Positions 1-8,426 of a DNA stretch of 64,000 bases are shown piece by piece. The notes under the pieces are model-generated. The model was not told the origin of the DNA. It saw nothing but the letters and a program-made list of their open reading frames with translations, and searched no databases. Each line of letters begins with the position of its first letter. Position 1 is the first letter of the stretch. Made by a program: the position numbers and the translations under genes. The stretch comes from Phycisphaeraceae bacterium (GTDB taxonomy: Bacteria > Planctomycetota > Phycisphaerae > Phycisphaerales > SM1A02): positions 186,001-250,000 of the forward strand of contig JAHBWY010000001.1 in assembly GCA_019636735.1 (NCBI GenBank), read 5' to 3'.

Positions 1-1249
1 CCATCGAATGGCCGGTGACCCATCGACGCAGCGGATCGGGAGTCAGTCGCGCCTCAGCGTCGGCGAGCGCTTCGAGGGCATCGAGTCGCCCCCAATCCTC
101 CCAGTCGAAGCCGAAGGGCCGACGATTGGTCGGCGCGACGAGATGCGCCCACGACTTGCGCGAGTATGCCGCCGCTTGATCGCTGGCTTCAACGCTCGCG
201 CCGTGCAGCGAGAGGATGAGGCCCGGCCTCTCATCGCCCTCGGGCGCCGCGGGCTGAATGGCGTAGTACTGCACACTTCCGTCGATGCCGCTCACGAAGG
301 TCTCGCGGCGCATGGCGCTCCCATCGACCGCTCGGAGCGACACATCCAGTCGGCTCACTTTCTCCTGAGGAGCCTCCGCGCCTTCAGGGCGAGCTCGCAG
401 TTCGAGATCGACCGTGAGGACGCCCATCTCGCGCGGCGCTGCGCCGATCAGCCGAACGGGCACCTTGAGCACTCCGAGGGGCGGAATCTCCGGCACGGCG
501 GAGACAGTGACTTCGCCGCCGGCGAGGCGCGCGTGGATGGTGGCGCCGCGAAGCGGCTCGGTCCGCGGATTGATGACCAGCACACCGAGATGCGTGTCGA
601 CCGCGCGCCCCACCAAGAGGTCTGGCGCCGTCAGGTCGCGTCGCTCGAGAGTTGGTGTCGGCGGCTCCGGCAAAGGGCTGAGTGTTGCTCTCAGCACGCC
701 GCGCGACGCCGAGAAGAGAAGTGTGTTCGTCCCCTCTCGCAGCTCGATGGGCAGCACGGTGATGCCATGCTGATAGAGGTCGCCCATGCGCGGCTCACCG
801 TTCACATAGACCATGCCGTGGGCCGTGGCGTCGAGGAGCATGACCCGCGGCGCATCGCTCTCGATGCGCACGAATGCGTAGCCGCCTCGAAGCCCCTCGT
901 TGCGAAGGAAGCCATCGTCTCCGGCCGTGACCCGGTTCCACTGCAAGGTGCGTCCATCGGGGAACTGGAGCGTGGATCCCTCGTCAGGAGCCGCGAAGGT
1001 CCCCTTGAGAAGTTGCGCTTCAATCGCGTCGATGCGAACGGGCGTGCGTCGACCCCGAGTGACGCCGCCAACGACGAGCGCCTCGGTGATTGCCACGGGC
1101 TCGACGCGCGACGAGACCGGCGCCATCTGCTCCGACACCGGCTCGGAGCGGACGAACGCCACGGCTGAGGCGCGAAGCAGCAGGAGCAGGAAGGCCGCGG
1201 CGCACGCGTCGCGCGAGGTCGGCCATTGGGGACGGCGGGGTCCGCGCAT
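1..1249 (-). CDS. Secreted alpha/beta-hydrolase (prolyl-oligopeptidase-like esterase), 3' end off the window
   Basis: Translating the minus strand from an ATG at 1249 gives 416 codons with no stop up to the window edge. The first 35 residues hold a hydrophobic stretch (AAAFLLLLLRASAVAF), so the protein is probably exported. Around residues 340-350 the motif LILSLHGAS is the strand plus oxyanion loop of alpha/beta hydrolases, and the last residues visible are VTGHSM, the start of the GHSMGG nucleophile elbow, with the serine at about residue 415. The catalytic Asp and His must lie beyond the edge. The N-terminal 300 residues are beta-rich and I do not recognise them. It lies 56 bp downstream of the phosphodiesterase gene on the same strand, so it probably belongs to the same transcript. 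The exact substrate is unknown. Confidence 0.75.
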   Translation of the reverse strand, partial: MRGPRRPQWPTSRDACAAAFLLLLLRASAVAFVRSEPVSEQMAPVSSRVEPVAITEALVVGGVTRGRRTPVRIDAIEAQLLKGTFAAPDEGSTLQFPDGRTLQWNRVTAGDDGFLRNEGLRGGYAFVRIESDAPRVMLLDATAHGMVYVNGEPRMGDLYQHGITVLPIELREGTNTLLFSASRGVLRATLSPLPEPPTPTLERRDLTAPDLLVGRAVDTHLGVLVINPRTEPLRGATIHARLAGGEVTVSAVPEIPPLGVLKVPVRLIGAAPREMGVLTVDLELRARPEGAEAPQEKVSRLDVSLRAVDGSAMRRETFVSGIDGSVQYYAIQPAAPEGDERPGLILSLHGASVEASDQAAAYSRKSWAHLVAPTNRRPFGFDWEDWGRLDALEALADAEARLTPDPLRRWVTGHSM

Positions 1250-1305
1250 GGGCGAGATGTTCTCCGATCGGAGATCGACCGTCGAGTGGGGCAATCGAGC
1301 GGTCA

Positions 1306-2703
1306 CTATGCGAAGAGGTGCTCGAGGATGACCGACTTGACCTCCCGGCATCCGATCCGCGCTTCCTGCGGCCCGAAGCGATTGTCAGCGATCAAGAGGG
1401 GCTCGAAGCCCGGGGCGACTCGATCGCGTCCATGGCTTCCGCGAACGAGCGACGGGTCGAGCGGGATCACTTCGAGCAGTGAGCGCAGGCCGAGGCGCCG
1501 CTTGGCGAGCGTCCACGCGACGCGCAACCCCGGCAGCGTGAGCTTCGGATCGATGAAGAGCTCGCACGGGTCGTAGCCGGGCTTGCGATGAATGTCCACG
1601 GTGCGCGCGTAGTCCGGCGCCTTCGCCGGGTCCTCCCACCAGCCGTAGGCAAACCATGCGCCGGGCGCGGCAATGCAGAGAAAGTCGCCCGAACGCGGGT
1701 GGTCGAGGAGTCGCTCGCGCTGGGCCTCGCGGTCGAGCACTTCGTCGACACCATCGGTGCGTCGAAGGAGTTCGGCGACGCGCTGGTGCAACGCGGCGTC
1801 TCCCGGATCGCGAAGATAGACATGCGCCACCTGGTGATCGACAACCGCGAAGGCGTCGCTGGCGCCGGCATCGAGGTGCTCGCGACCAAGCTCCTCGCGC
1901 AGTTGCAGCGTGCCGGCATGGCGCAAGATTCGATTGAGTTCGATCGCCTTCGAAACGGGCTCGATGCCGTACTCACTCACGATCATGACGCGAGTGGCCG
2001 TCTGCGCGAAGTGATCGAGCAGAATGCCGACCTGCCGGTCGATTTCGCGCAGCTCGCGCGCGGCGGCAAGGCTTCCCGGTCCGTCGCGCTGGAGCACATA
2101 GTCGAGGTGCGGCAGATAGACGAGCGTCAGGCCGGGTCGATGGTGGGTGGTGACCTGGACCGTCGCACCGACAATCCACTCCGTCGACCGGATGTCCGCG
2201 CGGGGCCCCCAGAAGTGAAAGAGCGGGAAGCGCCCGAAGCGCCGCTGAAGCGACTCGCGCAGCTCCGGCGGGTGAGTCCAGATGTCGGGAACTTTCCGGC
2301 CGTCGGCGGGGTACATCGGGCGTGGAGTGACCGCGAACTCCGCACTTGAGTACATGTCGAACCACCAGAAGAGATTGGCCGTGGTCACCGAAGCGTCGCG
2401 CGCGCGCGCCGCATCCCAGACGCGCTCCCCGTGCACCAGTCGATTTGACTGCTTCCAGAAGCGCACCTCGGCGCTCTCGCGGTCATACCAACCATTCGCG
2501 ACGATCCCATGACCGCCCGGCCCTCCCGGAGGGAGTCCGGTCAACATGCTGCTCTGCACCGTGCAGGTGACGGCGGGCACATCGGGAACGAGCGTGCGCA
2601 CGCCACCCATCTGTCGTGCGAACTGGCGGAGCCGAGGGGTCTGATCGCCGAGGAGATTCGGCGAGAGCCCGGCAACCAGGAGAACGGCGGTGGAGCGCGC
2701 CAT
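1306..2703 (-). CDS. Alkaline-phosphatase-superfamily phosphodiesterase of the Ebo cluster type (EboF-like)
   Basis: 465 aa from the ATG at 2703 (MARSTAVLLVAG). A longer frame exists upstream, but its extra residues overlap eboC and have low-quality Arg-rich composition. The N-terminus matches type I phosphodiesterase/nucleotide pyrophosphatases: a metal-site strand, the nucleophile region PAVTCTVQSSMLTGLPPGG, then HGIVANGWYD. Further metal-site candidates are YLPHLDYVLQRDGP, MIVSEYGIEPV and VVDHQVAHVY. Such enzymes hydrolyse phosphodiester or pyrophosphate bonds; the substrate here is unknown. It starts 29 bp after eboC. In cyanobacterial and other Ebo loci a nucleotide pyrophosphatase-like gene is commonly found, so the name EboF rests on family plus context. 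Confidence 0.8.
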   Translation of the reverse strand: MARSTAVLLVAGLSPNLLGDQTPRLRQFARQMGGVRTLVPDVPAVTCTVQSSMLTGLPPGGPGGHGIVANGWYDRESAEVRFWKQSNRLVHGERVWDAARARDASVTTANLFWWFDMYSSAEFAVTPRPMYPADGRKVPDIWTHPPELRESLQRRFGRFPLFHFWGPRADIRSTEWIVGATVQVTTHHRPGLTLVYLPHLDYVLQRDGPGSLAAARELREIDRQVGILLDHFAQTATRVMIVSEYGIEPVSKAIELNRILRHAGTLQLREELGREHLDAGASDAFAVVDHQVAHVYLRDPGDAALHQRVAELLRRTDGVDEVLDREAQRERLLDHPRSGDFLCIAAPGAWFAYGWWEDPAKAPDYARTVDIHRKPGYDPCELFIDPKLTLPGLRVAWTLAKRRLGLRSLLEVIPLDPSLVRGSHGRDRVAPGFEPLLIADNRFGPQEARIGCREVKSVILEHLFA

Positions 2704-2732
2704 GGGGGCCGTGAGGATACGACGCGCGCGCC

Positions 2733-3686
2733 TCAGGAGCCGGCGATTCGAGCGTGGCCCACCGTGGTCAGAAAGAAGAGGCCGATGGCGGCAACGGCGA
2801 GGCCCGGTTCGCCAAGGAGCAGGAGCCCCATCGCATCCATCAGCGCGATCGCGCCGATCCACGCCATGACCGCCCGCGGCATTCGAACGCCGCCCGGTTT
2901 CAAGCGACCCGGCAGAAGCGGCGCCACCATCCGACGCGGCAGCGGTGTGGCAAAGAGCTGCGCCCGGATCAGCCACGCGATGAGCGCGCCGGTGATGAAC
3001 CCAAGTCCGAGGAGCCGACCTTCAGTGAGGCGCGGCAGGAGACCGCTGGCGATCGAGGCGAGGGGCGCGAGTGCCGCGATCGGCAGCAGCACGCCGAGCC
3101 AACGCCTGGCGCCGGGTGCGCCGACTTCGCGCCGCGCGATCAGCGTCACGAGCGCGATGAAGACTCCCAGCGGAATGATGAAACAACCGAGCAGAGGCCA
3201 CGGCGGTTGATCGGCCGGTGTCAGGGCGAGCGCAGGGATGGTCACCGCAAGCATGCGGCAGAGGGCGAGCAGCGGAATGGCGAGGAAGGCCCACGCATGA
3301 AGCCGGTTGTAGGCAACCACAGCAGAGCCAAGCAGCAGCACCCACACCAACATGCGCGGCGCCACAGCACAGGGGAGGATCATGCCGAGGCCCATCAGGA
3401 TGATCGCCACATTGAGCGCCGCGGTGCTCGAGATGCGGCCCGACGGCAGTGGTCGCCCCGGCCTCTCCACTCGATCGATGGCGAGATCGAACCAGTCGTT
3501 CATGATCATCCCCGCCGTGTAAGTCGAGACGAGGGCCGCCACGAGGATCGCGATGTCTCTGCCTGCGACGGGCGCTGCATCGATCGACGCGCACCATGCC
3601 ATCGCGACGGCAGCTCCAAGCAGTGCGTTGGTGACGACCGTCGGCGCGTTCGTCAACCGGGCGAGTTCAAGCCATGCTTGAATCAC
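2733..3686 (-). CDS. eboC: UbiA-like prenyltransferase EboC
   Basis: 317 aa, a polytopic membrane protein of the UbiA superfamily. I chose the GTG at 3686 because it overlaps the eboE stop as GTGA, has GGGAGG about 8 nt upstream, and puts the protein start at IQAWLELARLTNAPTVVTN, the usual start of EboC proteins. A longer in-frame version would overlap eboE by 76 bp. The first Asp-rich motif is NDWFDLAIDRVERPGRPLP (about residues 80-98), the prenyl-diphosphate site of UbiA enzymes. The second Asp motif is not obvious. Seven to nine hydrophobic helices follow. In other bacteria EboC belongs to a locus linked to moving a metabolite or precursor to the periplasm. The prenyl donor and acceptor are unknown. 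Confidence 0.85.
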   Translation of the reverse strand: MIQAWLELARLTNAPTVVTNALLGAAVAMAWCASIDAAPVAGRDIAILVAALVSTYTAGMIMNDWFDLAIDRVERPGRPLPSGRISSTAALNVAIILMGLGMILPCAVAPRMLVWVLLLGSAVVAYNRLHAWAFLAIPLLALCRMLAVTIPALALTPADQPPWPLLGCFIIPLGVFIALVTLIARREVGAPGARRWLGVLLPIAALAPLASIASGLLPRLTEGRLLGLGFITGALIAWLIRAQLFATPLPRRMVAPLLPGRLKPGGVRMPRAVMAWIGAIALMDAMGLLLLGEPGLAVAAIGLFFLTTVGHARIAGS

Positions 3687-4966
3687 CGTGCGCGCCTCCC
3701 GGCCGTCGGGTCGAGTGGCGCGGAAGTTGGACCCGCAGGCGCGGCGAGTGGCCGACATCGGCGCATCGCGTCCGTGGCCCAGAGGATCTCCGCGGCAATG
3801 CCCTCATCGAGCGGGGTGCGCCGGATCGACTCGGGGAGAACCGACCATGTGTAGGTCTCCACTTCGAGCGGGGGCAGGGCGACATCCGCCGGCCATGCGC
3901 GAAAGAAGGCTTCGACTTCCGATCGCGTCGTGCCGATGCCATCGACCTGATCGACGGCGAGCGGCACATGCAGGTGACATCGGATTGCACGCGAATCGGT
4001 GCCGTGTTGCGCGACGGACCCCTCGGCACGCAACGCCTCGACTGCCGGCGGCAGATCCTCGAAGAAGTGAAGTCGCTGCGACTCATCGCGCCACGCGGTC
4101 TGGTGCAGGTAGCGCGGCTCCACAATGCGCGTGAGCGCCTCGATCTCACTGGCTGAGCGCGCCTCAAGTGCACTTGAGAGCTGGACTCTTCCGACGGCAA
4201 TCCGCGATGCACCGAGCGTGGTGATGACCTCGTCCTGCGTCTCGAACATCACTGCGGCGTGGCAGGTGTCGTGACAGACGCCGAGGTAGCGGCGCGGGTC
4301 GGGGTCGTTGGGGCGCATCCTCAGCAACTGGAAGAAGTCTGCGACCTGCGCTGCTCGATCAAGCCAGCATCCCGGCTCAGGCTCGAGGTCGACATGGACT
4401 CTGATGCCGTGTCGCTCCTCGACGGTCGCGAGGAACCGAACGAGCTGTTCGAGGTGAGTCGCGGCCATGCCGAGCGCCGCGCCATGCTTCGACTTCTCGA
4501 TGTCGGCGCGCCATCCGATCGGAAGCGTGCTGATGCTGGCGTGATCAACGACACTGCGCCCGGCGCTCCGGTCGAGGGCGTGCAGTGTGGCCAGAATCTC
4601 TGCAAGGTCCTGCGTGTAGAGCAGGCGCGCGCCGTCGGCCCACGAGGGGTGATAGACCGCGTGCTTCACGCGCTCCGCGTGAAAGTGCCCGTAAGGGAAG
4701 CCGTTGAGCGAACGCACGCGGAGCCCATGCTCGGCGAATTGATCAGCCAGGCGCGGGAGCGCGTCAGGCGAGTCGAGAAGCGACCGCGCCGCAAGCGCGG
4801 AGAGCCAGAGGCCGAGTTCGAGCGGAGAGGTTCGAGCAAGGGCGCCGGCGGCAACGAGGCGCTGCCTCACGCGCGGTGCCGTGCGCAGGACCTCGGCGAT
4901 CGCCTCGTCGAGCGTCCGGCCCGGATGCACATTGGTCGAATATCCGATGGCGACCGTGTCGGTCAC
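3683..4966 (-). CDS. eboE: Metabolite traffic protein EboE (xylose-isomerase-like TIM barrel)
   Basis: 427 aa from a GTG at 4966. The sequence shows the conserved features of EboE: YSTNVHPGRTL at the N-terminus, LNGFPYGHFHAERVKHAVY near residue 105, SISTLPIGWRAD, LEPEPGCWLD, LGVCHDTCHAAVMFE, VQLSSALE and YLHQTAWRDE, plus HLHVPLAVDQ near the C-terminus. His, Glu, Asp and Cys side chains in these motifs fit a metal-binding TIM barrel like AP endonuclease family 2/xylose isomerase. The biochemical reaction is unknown in the family. The stop overlaps the eboC start by 4 bp, so the two are translationally coupled. Eba partners EboA, EboB and EboD are not next to it on the upstream side, where tlpA-like and puuD-like genes sit instead. 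Confidence 0.88.
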   Translation of the reverse strand: MTDTVAIGYSTNVHPGRTLDEAIAEVLRTAPRVRQRLVAAGALARTSPLELGLWLSALAARSLLDSPDALPRLADQFAEHGLRVRSLNGFPYGHFHAERVKHAVYHPSWADGARLLYTQDLAEILATLHALDRSAGRSVVDHASISTLPIGWRADIEKSKHGAALGMAATHLEQLVRFLATVEERHGIRVHVDLEPEPGCWLDRAAQVADFFQLLRMRPNDPDPRRYLGVCHDTCHAAVMFETQDEVITTLGASRIAVGRVQLSSALEARSASEIEALTRIVEPRYLHQTAWRDESQRLHFFEDLPPAVEALRAEGSVAQHGTDSRAIRCHLHVPLAVDQVDGIGTTRSEVEAFFRAWPADVALPPLEVETYTWSVLPESIRRTPLDEGIAAEILWATDAMRRCRPLAAPAGPTSAPLDPTAGRRAR

Positions 4967-4981
4967 GAGATGCGCCGGGGG

Positions 4982-5704
4982 TCAGGCGCCTTTGCCGTCC
5001 TTCGCGCCGTCCTTGGAGCCGTCCTTTGAGCCATCCTTCTTGGGATCGCCCTTCGGGTCGCTCTTGGAGTCCTTCGCGCCGTCCTTTGAGCCATCCTTCT
5101 TGGGATCGCCCTTCGGATCGCTCTTGGAGTCCTTCGCGCCATCCTTGGTGCCGTCCTTCTTGGCGTCGGGCTTCTTGATGGGCGCCTTCTTCATGACGGC
5201 TGCGAGCGGCTCGTCGATCGAAGCCGGGTGACCGATGTAAGCGATCTTGCCTTCGTGATCGACCAGAAAGCTGGATGGAATGCCGCGACGACCCGACGCG
5301 AGCATCCAGTGGTTGTATGAACCCTCGCCCGGATCAAAGACAACCCGGTAGTCCATGTCCTTGCCCTTGCCGTCGACGAAGGTCTTCAGCTTCTCGAAGC
5401 GATCATCCTTGCCACCGGCGGACTTCCGCTCGCTGCCGGCGACACCGATGACGACCAGACGATCGCCATACTCCTTCTGGAGCCTGGTCAGGTGGGGAAT
5501 CTCCTTGATGCAAGGGCCGCACCAGGTAGCCCAGAACTCGACGAGGTACACGGTGCCGGGCTCGAAGCGGCGCACCGGCTCGCCCTTGACCCATCGGTTG
5601 GCGCTGAGTGTCGGTGCCTTGGAGCCCACTTTCAGCGCTTGGGCACTCGCACCGGCGGTGAGCAGCAGGGAAGCGAGTGCAGCGATCGCGAACATCTTCT
5701 TCAT
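4982..5704 (-). CDS. Secreted TlpA/ResA-type thioredoxin with a repetitive charged tail
   Basis: 240 aa. Residues 1-22 form a signal peptide (MKKMFAIAALASLLLTAGASA). A TlpA-like thioredoxin domain follows, with FWATWCGPCIKEIPHL holding the WCGPC redox pair and GIPSSFLVDHEGKIAYIG holding the cis-Pro loop. After about residue 172 the protein is a low-complexity Lys/Asp/Ser/Gly tail with two nearly identical 20-residue units (DGAKDSKSDPKGDPKKDGSK). The tail may bind the envelope or a polyanion, but this is a guess. It is translationally coupled to the upstream amidotransferase: the ATG at 5704 overlaps that TGA as ATGA. It probably reduces or isomerises disulfides, or supplies electrons, in the cell envelope. 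Confidence 0.88.
   Translation of the reverse strand: MKKMFAIAALASLLLTAGASAQALKVGSKAPTLSANRWVKGEPVRRFEPGTVYLVEFWATWCGPCIKEIPHLTRLQKEYGDRLVVIGVAGSERKSAGGKDDRFEKLKTFVDGKGKDMDYRVVFDPGEGSYNHWMLASGRRGIPSSFLVDHEGKIAYIGHPASIDEPLAAVMKKAPIKKPDAKKDGTKDGAKDSKSDPKGDPKKDGSKDGAKDSKSDPKGDPKKDGSKDGSKDGAKDGKGA
5021..5140 (-). repeat. 60-bp tandem repeat encoding the charged tail of the TlpA-like protein
   Basis: Two almost perfect copies of a 60-bp unit run through this stretch, followed by a diverged partial copy to about 5160. The copies differ at only a few positions (for example cttcgggtcg versus cttcggatcg). The unit is a multiple of three, so copy-number changes would keep the reading frame and only lengthen or shorten the tail. 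Confidence 0.85.
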
Positions 5705-6423
5705 GGCAGGGGCTCCGAGATGAATGGCAACGGTTCGACGGAAAGTCTATCGGCGTGGCGCTTGGCGGCATCCACCAGATTGCGAAAGAGGCCGATGCCC
5801 AGTGTCTCATCGGCCGTTCGCTCGGGATGCCATTGCACGCCGATGGCGAAGGGACGACGAGGGTCCCGAATGGCCTCGATGACCCCGTCATCGGAGCGTC
5901 CGATCACTTCGAAAGGGCCCGGATCGCCCAGCGCCTGGTGATGGAAGCTGGCGACCAACCCACTGCCGAGCGCGCCGCTCACGGGATGAAGGTGGCCGTC
6001 CCGATGGCGCTCAGCGCCTTGCAACTCATCATCAAGGTGCTGGATGAAGCGGCATCCCGCCTTCACGCCCATGAGCTGCATCCCCATGCAGATCCCCAGC
6101 AGCGGAACCTCTGGAGCGTGGTCGAGAGCGCGAAGGAGTGCGAGTTCTCCATGCTGCCTGAGTGGCGGGGCGAGTTCCGCGCGAGGATGCACCTCTTCGC
6201 CGAAGGGTCGCATGTCGATGTCATCGCCGCCGCTGATGATGACTCCGTTGCAGCAGCGGAGCGCCAGCCCGGCCAACTCCGGTTCGTGGGGCAGAATGAT
6301 CGGAGCGCCGCCCGCCTCGACCGTCATGCGAACATACTCGCGCCGAAGCGTGTAGAGGGTGTGAGCTCCCTCGATCCTGACATTGGCGGAGATTCCGATG
6401 ATGGGCCGCAGGTCCTTGCTCAT
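5701..6423 (-). CDS. Class I glutamine amidotransferase, gamma-glutamyl-GABA hydrolase (PuuD/peptidase C26) family
   Basis: 240 aa from ATG 6423 (MSKDLRPIIGISANVR); longer in-frame starts run into the divergent promoter region and are Arg-rich. It has the complete class I amidotransferase triad: the nucleophile elbow GICMGMQLMG (Cys), and GVQWHPERT supplying His and Glu. GVIISGGDDIDMRPFGEE is the PuuD-type signature. Such enzymes hydrolyse gamma-glutamyl amides. A TACAAT box on the minus strand (6432-6437) lies only 8 nt upstream of the ATG, so the transcript may be nearly leaderless. Its stop overlaps the tlpA-like start, so it heads the Ebo-containing run. Whether it acts on putrescine-derived substrates or on a product of the Ebo locus is unknown. 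Confidence 0.85.
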   Translation of the reverse strand: MSKDLRPIIGISANVRIEGAHTLYTLRREYVRMTVEAGGAPIILPHEPELAGLALRCCNGVIISGGDDIDMRPFGEEVHPRAELAPPLRQHGELALLRALDHAPEVPLLGICMGMQLMGVKAGCRFIQHLDDELQGAERHRDGHLHPVSGALGSGLVASFHHQALGDPGPFEVIGRSDDGVIEAIRDPRRPFAIGVQWHPERTADETLGIGLFRNLVDAAKRHADRLSVEPLPFISEPLP

Positions 6424-6476
6424 CGCCGAGGATTGTACGGAGAGCGTCGGCGAGTCCCGCGATCGTGCCGCTTGCG

Positions 6477-6506
6477 CTGACAGGAGACGGCGCGCCCGGT
6501 CATAAT
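6477..6506 (+). promoter_or_regulatory. Candidate sigma70-type promoter for sulP-recCBD
   Basis: CTGACA (6477-6482) and CATAAT (6501-6506) match the -35 and -10 boxes at one mismatch each with an 18-bp spacer, and would start transcription near 6513. A small inverted repeat, GTCCG-ttt-CGGAC (6507-6519), sits between the -10 box and the ATG. This is a by-eye match only. Confidence 0.4.
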
Positions 6507-6523
6507 GTCCGTTTCGGACTCGC

Positions 6524-8425
6524 ATGACGCGACGCGTCGACACTCCACTCCCGCGGACTTCGCGCTCTTCGCCGCTTTGGGCGGTGGCGCTGCGGACCTC
6601 GATCGCCGAGATGCGGGCCAGCGGCGAGACGGCTCGCTCGCTGCGCTCCGATCTGGTCGCTGGCTGCGTGGTTGGTGTCGTCGCCCTGCCGCTCTCGATG
6701 GCGCTGGCGATTGCGATCGGAATGCCGCCGAAGACGGGGCTGTTCACGGCCATTGTGGCGGGGTTCGTTGCGGCGCTGCTCGGCGGAAGTCGTGTGCAGG
6801 TCACTGGACCGACGGCGGCCTTCGTGGTCATTCTCGCGCCGATCGTCGGGCACTATGGACCCGCGGGCCTGATGGTCGCGTCATGCATGGCGGGCGCGCT
6901 GCTGCTCTTGCTCGGGCTCTTTCGCATGGGGCGCCTGGTGGAGTTCATTCCCAATCCGGTGACTGCCGGCTTCACCATGGGCATCGCCACGGTGATTGCC
7001 CTCATGCAGGTGAAGGACATGCTCGGAGTCACCCTTCCGGCGGCCGAGGGCCAGCACCTTCCGGCGTGGCGCGAGAGCACGGTGGCGCTTGTCGTTGAGA
7101 CCTTCCGAGCGCTTCCGCAGACGAGACCCGGCGATGTCGTCGTCGGACTCATGACGCTCGCCATGCTGCTGATCTGGCCCCGCGTGAGTCGGCGCGTTCC
7201 GTCGGCGATCGTGGCGCTTCCAGTCGCGGCGCTTCTTGCTTGGTGGCTCTCGGGGTTCGGCGAGAGCTGGCGCGCGGCGACGATCGACTCACGCTTCGGC
7301 CAGGAGGTCGATGGTGTCTTCGTGGGCGGGGTCCCGCGCGATCTTCCCTCGTTTCTCGTGCCGTGGGATGCAGAGGGACCTGAGCATCGTCACCTCGAAT
7401 TCAACTGGAGCACGGTGTCGACGCTGCTCCGATATGCGCTGGCGATCGCCCTCCTCGGCGCCATCGAGAGCCTGTTGAGCGCCGTCGTGGCCGACGGTCT
7501 CACCGGGCGCCGTCATGACCCCGATGGTGAACTCGTTGGGCAGGGGATGGCCAACATGGTCGCGCCGCTCTTCGGCGGGTTCGCGGCAACAGGTGCGCTC
7601 GCGCGAACGGCGGCGAATGTTCGTGCGGGCGGAAGGACGCCCATTGCGGCGGCGGCGCATGCGCTCTTCCTGCTCGCCGCGATCCTGCTGCTTGCGCCGT
7701 GGCTCGGCATGCTTCCGATGGCGGCGATGGGGGCGCTCCTGATCATGGTCGCCCGCAACATGAGCGACTTCCGCCACTGTCTCTTCGTGGTGCGCCGCGG
7801 GCCCCGGGGCGATGCCCTGACGCTCGTGGTCTGCTTCGCACTGACCGTGGCCTTCGACATGGTGATCGCCGTCGGAGTTGGTGTCGTGCTGGCCAGCCTC
7901 ATCTTCATGCGACGCATGGCGGAACTGAGTGCTGTCGAAGTCGGCGGTAACGACGCCGACGCGGAGATCGCCAAGCAGCGGGGGGTGCTCTACTACCACA
8001 TCCGCGGGCCGCTCTTCTTCGGCGCCGCGCAGCGCGCGATGAACGAGGTGCAAGTGACGGGCGGAGAGCGCATGGCGATTCTCGACCTCGAGGGCGTCCC
8101 CATGATCGATTCGACGGGCCTGCTGAACCTGGAGAGTGCGGTGCAGCGCTTGCATCAGGCGGGGCTCGAGGTCATCCTCTGCGGCGTGGGCCGACGACCA
8201 ATGGAAGTGCTGCACCGGGCCGGTTTCACTGACGGCTCGCATGCTGCTGCCCTGGAGCCCGCAACAAGCATCGATCGACGCGTGCGATTCGTTGCGAGCC
8301 GCTCCGAGGCGCTCGCCCTCGCGGCGAGTGCTGCTGTTTCGCCACGGGGCGCGGCTGCAAGCAGCGCGGCCGCCACGCGAACGGAGGCACCGGACGCGGA
8401 GGATTCCGCAGGTGGGCGGCGGTGA
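6524..8425 (+). CDS. SulP-family anion transporter with STAS domain
   Basis: 633 aa. An N-terminal cytoplasmic segment of about 40 residues leads into the SulP membrane domain: LVAGCVVGVVALPLSMALA, then VQVTGPTAAFVVILAP, then FIPNPVTAGFTMGIATV, all SulP hallmarks, with 10-14 hydrophobic segments to about residue 460. The C-terminal 150 residues are a STAS domain (LDLEGVPMIDSTGLLNLE), the part that regulates these carriers. Likely substrates are sulfate, bicarbonate or another inorganic or dicarboxylate anion; sequence alone does not decide. A later in-frame ATG at 6611 is also possible because no clear Shine-Dalgarno precedes 6524. Only 1 bp separates its stop from recC. Confidence 0.9.
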   Translation: MTRRVDTPLPRTSRSSPLWAVALRTSIAEMRASGETARSLRSDLVAGCVVGVVALPLSMALAIAIGMPPKTGLFTAIVAGFVAALLGGSRVQVTGPTAAFVVILAPIVGHYGPAGLMVASCMAGALLLLLGLFRMGRLVEFIPNPVTAGFTMGIATVIALMQVKDMLGVTLPAAEGQHLPAWRESTVALVVETFRALPQTRPGDVVVGLMTLAMLLIWPRVSRRVPSAIVALPVAALLAWWLSGFGESWRAATIDSRFGQEVDGVFVGGVPRDLPSFLVPWDAEGPEHRHLEFNWSTVSTLLRYALAIALLGAIESLLSAVVADGLTGRRHDPDGELVGQGMANMVAPLFGGFAATGALARTAANVRAGGRTPIAAAAHALFLLAAILLLAPWLGMLPMAAMGALLIMVARNMSDFRHCLFVVRRGPRGDALTLVVCFALTVAFDMVIAVGVGVVLASLIFMRRMAELSAVEVGGNDADAEIAKQRGVLYYHIRGPLFFGAAQRAMNEVQVTGGERMAILDLEGVPMIDSTGLLNLESAVQRLHQAGLEVILCGVGRRPMEVLHRAGFTDGSHAAALEPATSIDRRVRFVASRSEALALAASAAVSPRGAAASSAAATRTEAPDAEDSAGGRR

Positions 8426-8426
8426 G

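Noticed and set aside
8-1168. Long plus-strand open frame of 386 codons
   Set aside because: It is antisense to the exported hydrolase that is open on the minus strand with a signal peptide and a GHSM motif. Its own product is Arg/His-rich with no motif.
3687-3758. Longer start for eboC
   Set aside because: It would overlap eboE by 76 bp and add a Thr/Arg/Ser-rich stretch. The GTG at 3686 has a ribosome-binding site and a GTGA overlap.
4967-4981. A complete eboABCDEF cluster
   Set aside because: Only eboE, eboC and an eboF-type gene are seen. The upstream neighbours are a thioredoxin and an amidotransferase, not eboA, eboB or eboD.
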